DNA of 64,000 bases from Limonium bicolor (taxonomy: Eukaryota > Streptophyta > Magnoliopsida > Caryophyllales > Plumbaginaceae). Positions 61,537-64,000 of the stretch are shown one piece after another (position 1 is the first letter of the stretch; each line of letters starts with the position of its first letter). The stretch lies in assembly GCA_023374045.1 (NCBI GenBank), contig CM041776.1, positions 41,732,171-41,796,170 on the forward strand, in the 5' to 3' direction. Under the pieces are notes generated by a model, which was not told where the DNA came from, did no database searches, and worked only from the letters and a program-made list of their open reading frames with translations. The translations under genes and the position numbers were made by a program.

Positions 61537-61564
61537 AGCACTTGCTATGGCAAGTGCGCCATGC
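61537..61564. repeat. Shared palindromic block (copy 3)
   Basis: AGCACTTGCTATGGCAAGTG followed by CGCCATGC. It is the reverse complement of the block at 15412-15441 with one change in the palindrome centre. Confidence 0.8.
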
Positions 61565-62492
61565 AAGATGGGCTACCGGTACTGCGCACGTCAATAGTGG
61601 TACTTCCACCTAATGTTTGTGTCCTTGGTAGTCCTCGGGACTCCTTCGATGTTCTCTTATCTTGGATAACTGACCATCCGGCAGTCTCCTGTTTGTTTGA
61701 TAGTGCAGTCACTTGTCAGGTGTTCCTCTTTCTGAGAGAACCCGTTGTTATTTACTTATGTCTTAATCCTCGTTCCCGTCTCCATATATTTTGTCGTGGT
61801 TACCAAGTAATGATTCTCCTTCAGGTACTACGTTGTAGTCGTGTTCCGGTATACAACTTGTATGAGTTTTTACCGTCGTCTGCGCTATGTCGGCCAGGTT
61901 TGTAACCTTTCTCAGTGTATGGGGTTTGGAGTTCCCATTTCTAACTGGACTTCCCAGTAACCTTAACTCTCATGCTTTGTATTATCTCACTGTTATGATC
62001 ATTCGGACCACTGTCCGATACTCATTTCGCTTATCCTTTCCTTTCTATTGCACTCGTAGTGCTTTTCTTAACATTAGTATTGTTGTGTAACTCGACTGCG
62101 TAGCATATCGACCCATGTTGCCGGTAATTTCCGTTCTCTTACTGGTAGAATTCCGTTGGTAGCGCCTATTTCCACATTGCGCTCCATTTAAAACGTTCAA
62201 GTTCTCATAAACTGTTGTACCACAAGATGTTTCTCATATTGCTTATTGTTAACTAACTACCAGATCGGGTTTTTCCCGAGTAAGAGAAGGCTTTCTTCTC
62301 TCTGGCGTTTGTTCCACGTATTCAGGGTTAGGGATGTGGAGGGCGGGTCTAGGTACTATGGATATCCGATAAACACCGGGAAGTCCTAACTAACGCACCT
62401 CTCACTCTGTCTCTCAACCCTTAACCCATAGCTCAAACTCAACCTCAGTATTCTCCTAAGTTCAGTAATTCTTGTCTTCAGAGCGTAACTAC

Positions 62493-62504
62493 GCTCTGAT
62501 ACCA
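62493..62504 (-). other. Primer binding site of the second LARD-type element
   Basis: The minus strand reads TGGTATCAGAGC, the exact initiator-Met site, five bases from the LTR end. Confidence 0.88.
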
Positions 62505-62509
62505 CTTTT

Positions 62510-64000
62510 TGTAACACCCCATCTCAATCCAAACGTGGTCATCGCAACTTAACAACATATATACAAACGTTGCAGTGGAATTAAATACACTCCAGGACCT
62601 TGCCACGGTCTGACTAACAGAATATACTGAACATTAGTACCTACAATCCTTATTCATTTACATAACAATCTTACAACCTCCTCACATCCTATACAACTTA
62701 CTAACTCAAATTACCATACGAGAGTACATGCACGACTCATAGGTCACACTTAAGCCCGTAATAAATCTACCCCATCTTACTCTCATGACGGTCGCCTTCT
62801 GACGTTCAACTGCGAAATAAAAACAGCCCCCAAAGGGGGTCAGCAAAATTGCTGGTACGATCCTCTCATGGCCCCCAAGATAACGTGGCTACGACGACTA
62901 ATTGTCGATAGCATGGAGGTTGATTAGATGCACAACATAATTGAAAGTGCAATAAACAACAAGCCACATATGAACAAATAAGTTCAAACACAATGAACGA
63001 CTTAAAAGCGTTCCCTTAGTTGTTGAGTTAGTATTTAACTCCTTAAGTTTGTTTCCTCTTAATCTTAGTCCAACCTTATCTTACCTCAATCTTAGAATAC
63101 AAACCATTCTTTAAATAGAAATGGTTGTATCTTATCTCAAACCTTATCTCAATCTTATCTCAGTTCATATCTCAATTAAGTCAACCGTTCTTTAATTAGA
63201 ATGGTTGTTCTTTAATTCATTGTTTATCTTGTCGGGCCCAATAACCCTAGCCAATGAGTTATCAGCTCCATTGGTTTACATAAACAATATTTGTTAGAAT
63301 TAGTTGGGCATTTAGGTAGATCCCACCATACCATCTCAGTATGCCTCCCTCCTAAAACAAGAAGTCCATGGAGGTCAAGTCTATAGGTCGACTCTAGGCG
63401 ACGAGTCCGAAGACAAGTCATATTTGGAAGTCGGTATTCGATAAGGATACCGACCTCCCCCAATACACATGTGCCGGTACCATTCCGGATTTCTCACTCC
63501 CCCCAAGTTCTAGTTAGTAGAAGTCTTAAAGTCAGTGCTTGTTAGTTAACCTCTTTCGGTTACTAAGAAAGCAATGTTCGGGAATGTTCCTTACTCTCAC
63601 ACAATTGTTTACTAAACAGTAGTTAGTAAGTTCTCATGGTAAGTTGTGTTAGTTTTCAAACATCACACAATAATACAATAAACATAATATTCTGGTTGCA
63701 TGCTTTATCTTGTTTAGTGGGCACACAAACAAATAGCACACAAGCCGAGGGACACCTCGTTAGCAAGCAGGTCACAAGAAGAACTGTACCGTTCACCGTC
63801 GGTCGTTCGGTTACTCACTCTCCTCCGGAGTCCAAATTCTCAAACCCTAAAACATTGATTGAATTGGGTGGTTAATCATTTTTAATTAACCAAGCTTACT
63901 TAATCACTAATGATTCATTTTAACTCACACTTGTTCACACCTTCAATGGCCTTAAAACTCCACCAAACAACTCTTAACAACCTTATAATAACATTCCCCA
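62510..64000 (-). repeat. 5' LTR of the second LARD-type element, partial
   Basis: The LTR starts (plus strand) TGTAACACCCCATC, mirroring the 14-kb element's end GATGGGGTGTTACA. It continues to the window edge. The twin-hairpin block is conserved at 62827-62854. Otherwise its sequence has diverged strongly from the first LARD. A run of TTATCTCAA-type repeats lies at about 63060-63180. No genes seen. Confidence 0.8.
62827..62854 (-). other. Twin small hairpins, second LARD-type LTR
   Basis: CCCCC-aaa-GGGGG, T, CAGCA-aaat-TGCTG on the plus strand. It is the same layout and order (on the minus strand) as 14173-14200, with different loop bases. Confidence 0.6.

Larger units (their letters stand above)
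60081..62509 (-). mobile_element. Internal region of a second LARD-type element, partial, non-coding
   Basis: Read on the minus strand it begins just inside an LTR with a primer site and follows the 5' half of the internal region of the 14-kb element (14585 to about 16900). The shared blocks include CGCCAGAGAGA, ACTCGGG and GGGGATACCTCTC. No retrotransposon domain occurs in any frame; plus-strand frames at 60506-60817 and 61507-61905 have no recognisable domain. The 3' half and 3' LTR are missing at the N gap. Confidence 0.8.

Noticed and set aside
60506..61905. Plus-strand frames of 103 and 132 codons as host genes
   Set aside because: They are antisense to the conserved non-coding core of the LARD-type element and have no counterpart domain or matching frame in the related copy.

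Overview
The window is repeat-dense plant nuclear DNA, and I find no host gene in it. The evidence is several LTR retrotransposons of plant-specific lineages: a chromodomain-bearing Ty3/gypsy element of Tekay/Del type with an initiator-methionine tRNA primer site, a Ty1/copia element with Sirevirus features, an Ogre/Tat-like element with an arginine-tRNA-type primer site, and a plant hAT-type miniature element. Most likely this is a large-genome flowering plant, probably a eudicot. The species cannot be read from the sequence.

Layout. 1-8928: Ty3/gypsy chromovirus on the minus strand (partial 3' LTR 1-701, broken gag-pol, 5' LTR 6392-8928), with a piece of its own LTR inside the reverse transcriptase. 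8929-59580: a scattered copia (Sirevirus-like) element on the minus strand, serving as the backbone into which other elements landed. Its pieces are the 3' LTR (8929-9767), 3' non-coding part (9768-10069), env-like gene (24254-25614), end of pol (26606-27488), a 38-bp pol scrap (57699-57736) and the central reverse transcriptase (58723-59580). 10070-24026: a complete 14-kb non-coding LTR element on the plus strand with 4.5-kb LTRs, the LARD type (large retrotransposon derivative), with target duplication AAAAG. 27489-57693: a 30-kb Ogre/Tat-like non-coding element on the minus strand arranged LTR-internal-LTR-internal-LTR, with target duplication ATCAT at the outer ends only. 57737-58714: a hAT-type MITE with 8-bp target duplication AGTGGACC. 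59581-60080: a 500-N assembly gap. 60081-64000: a minus-strand relative of the 14-kb LARD (part of its internal region, primer site and a partial LTR).

The nesting is well supported. Removing the MITE and the 30-kb tandem, with one copy of each target duplication, makes the copia reading frame run straight on from the catalytic motif into the next conserved block. All coding remnants carry frameshifts, stops or deletions, so nothing here looks autonomous. The two large elements have primer sites, polypurine tracts and full LTRs but no coding capacity, so they would need proteins supplied by relatives.

The observations most worth a second look are the triple-LTR tandem, a series of six small hairpins with paired compensatory base changes near the 3' end of the 14-kb element, a tRNA-like module inside each LTR of the 30-kb element, a 28-30 nt palindromic block shared between a copia LTR and the non-coding core of gypsy-type elements, and the LTR fragment spliced into reverse transcriptase at a 10-nt microhomology. 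No gene system of a previously unknown kind was found.
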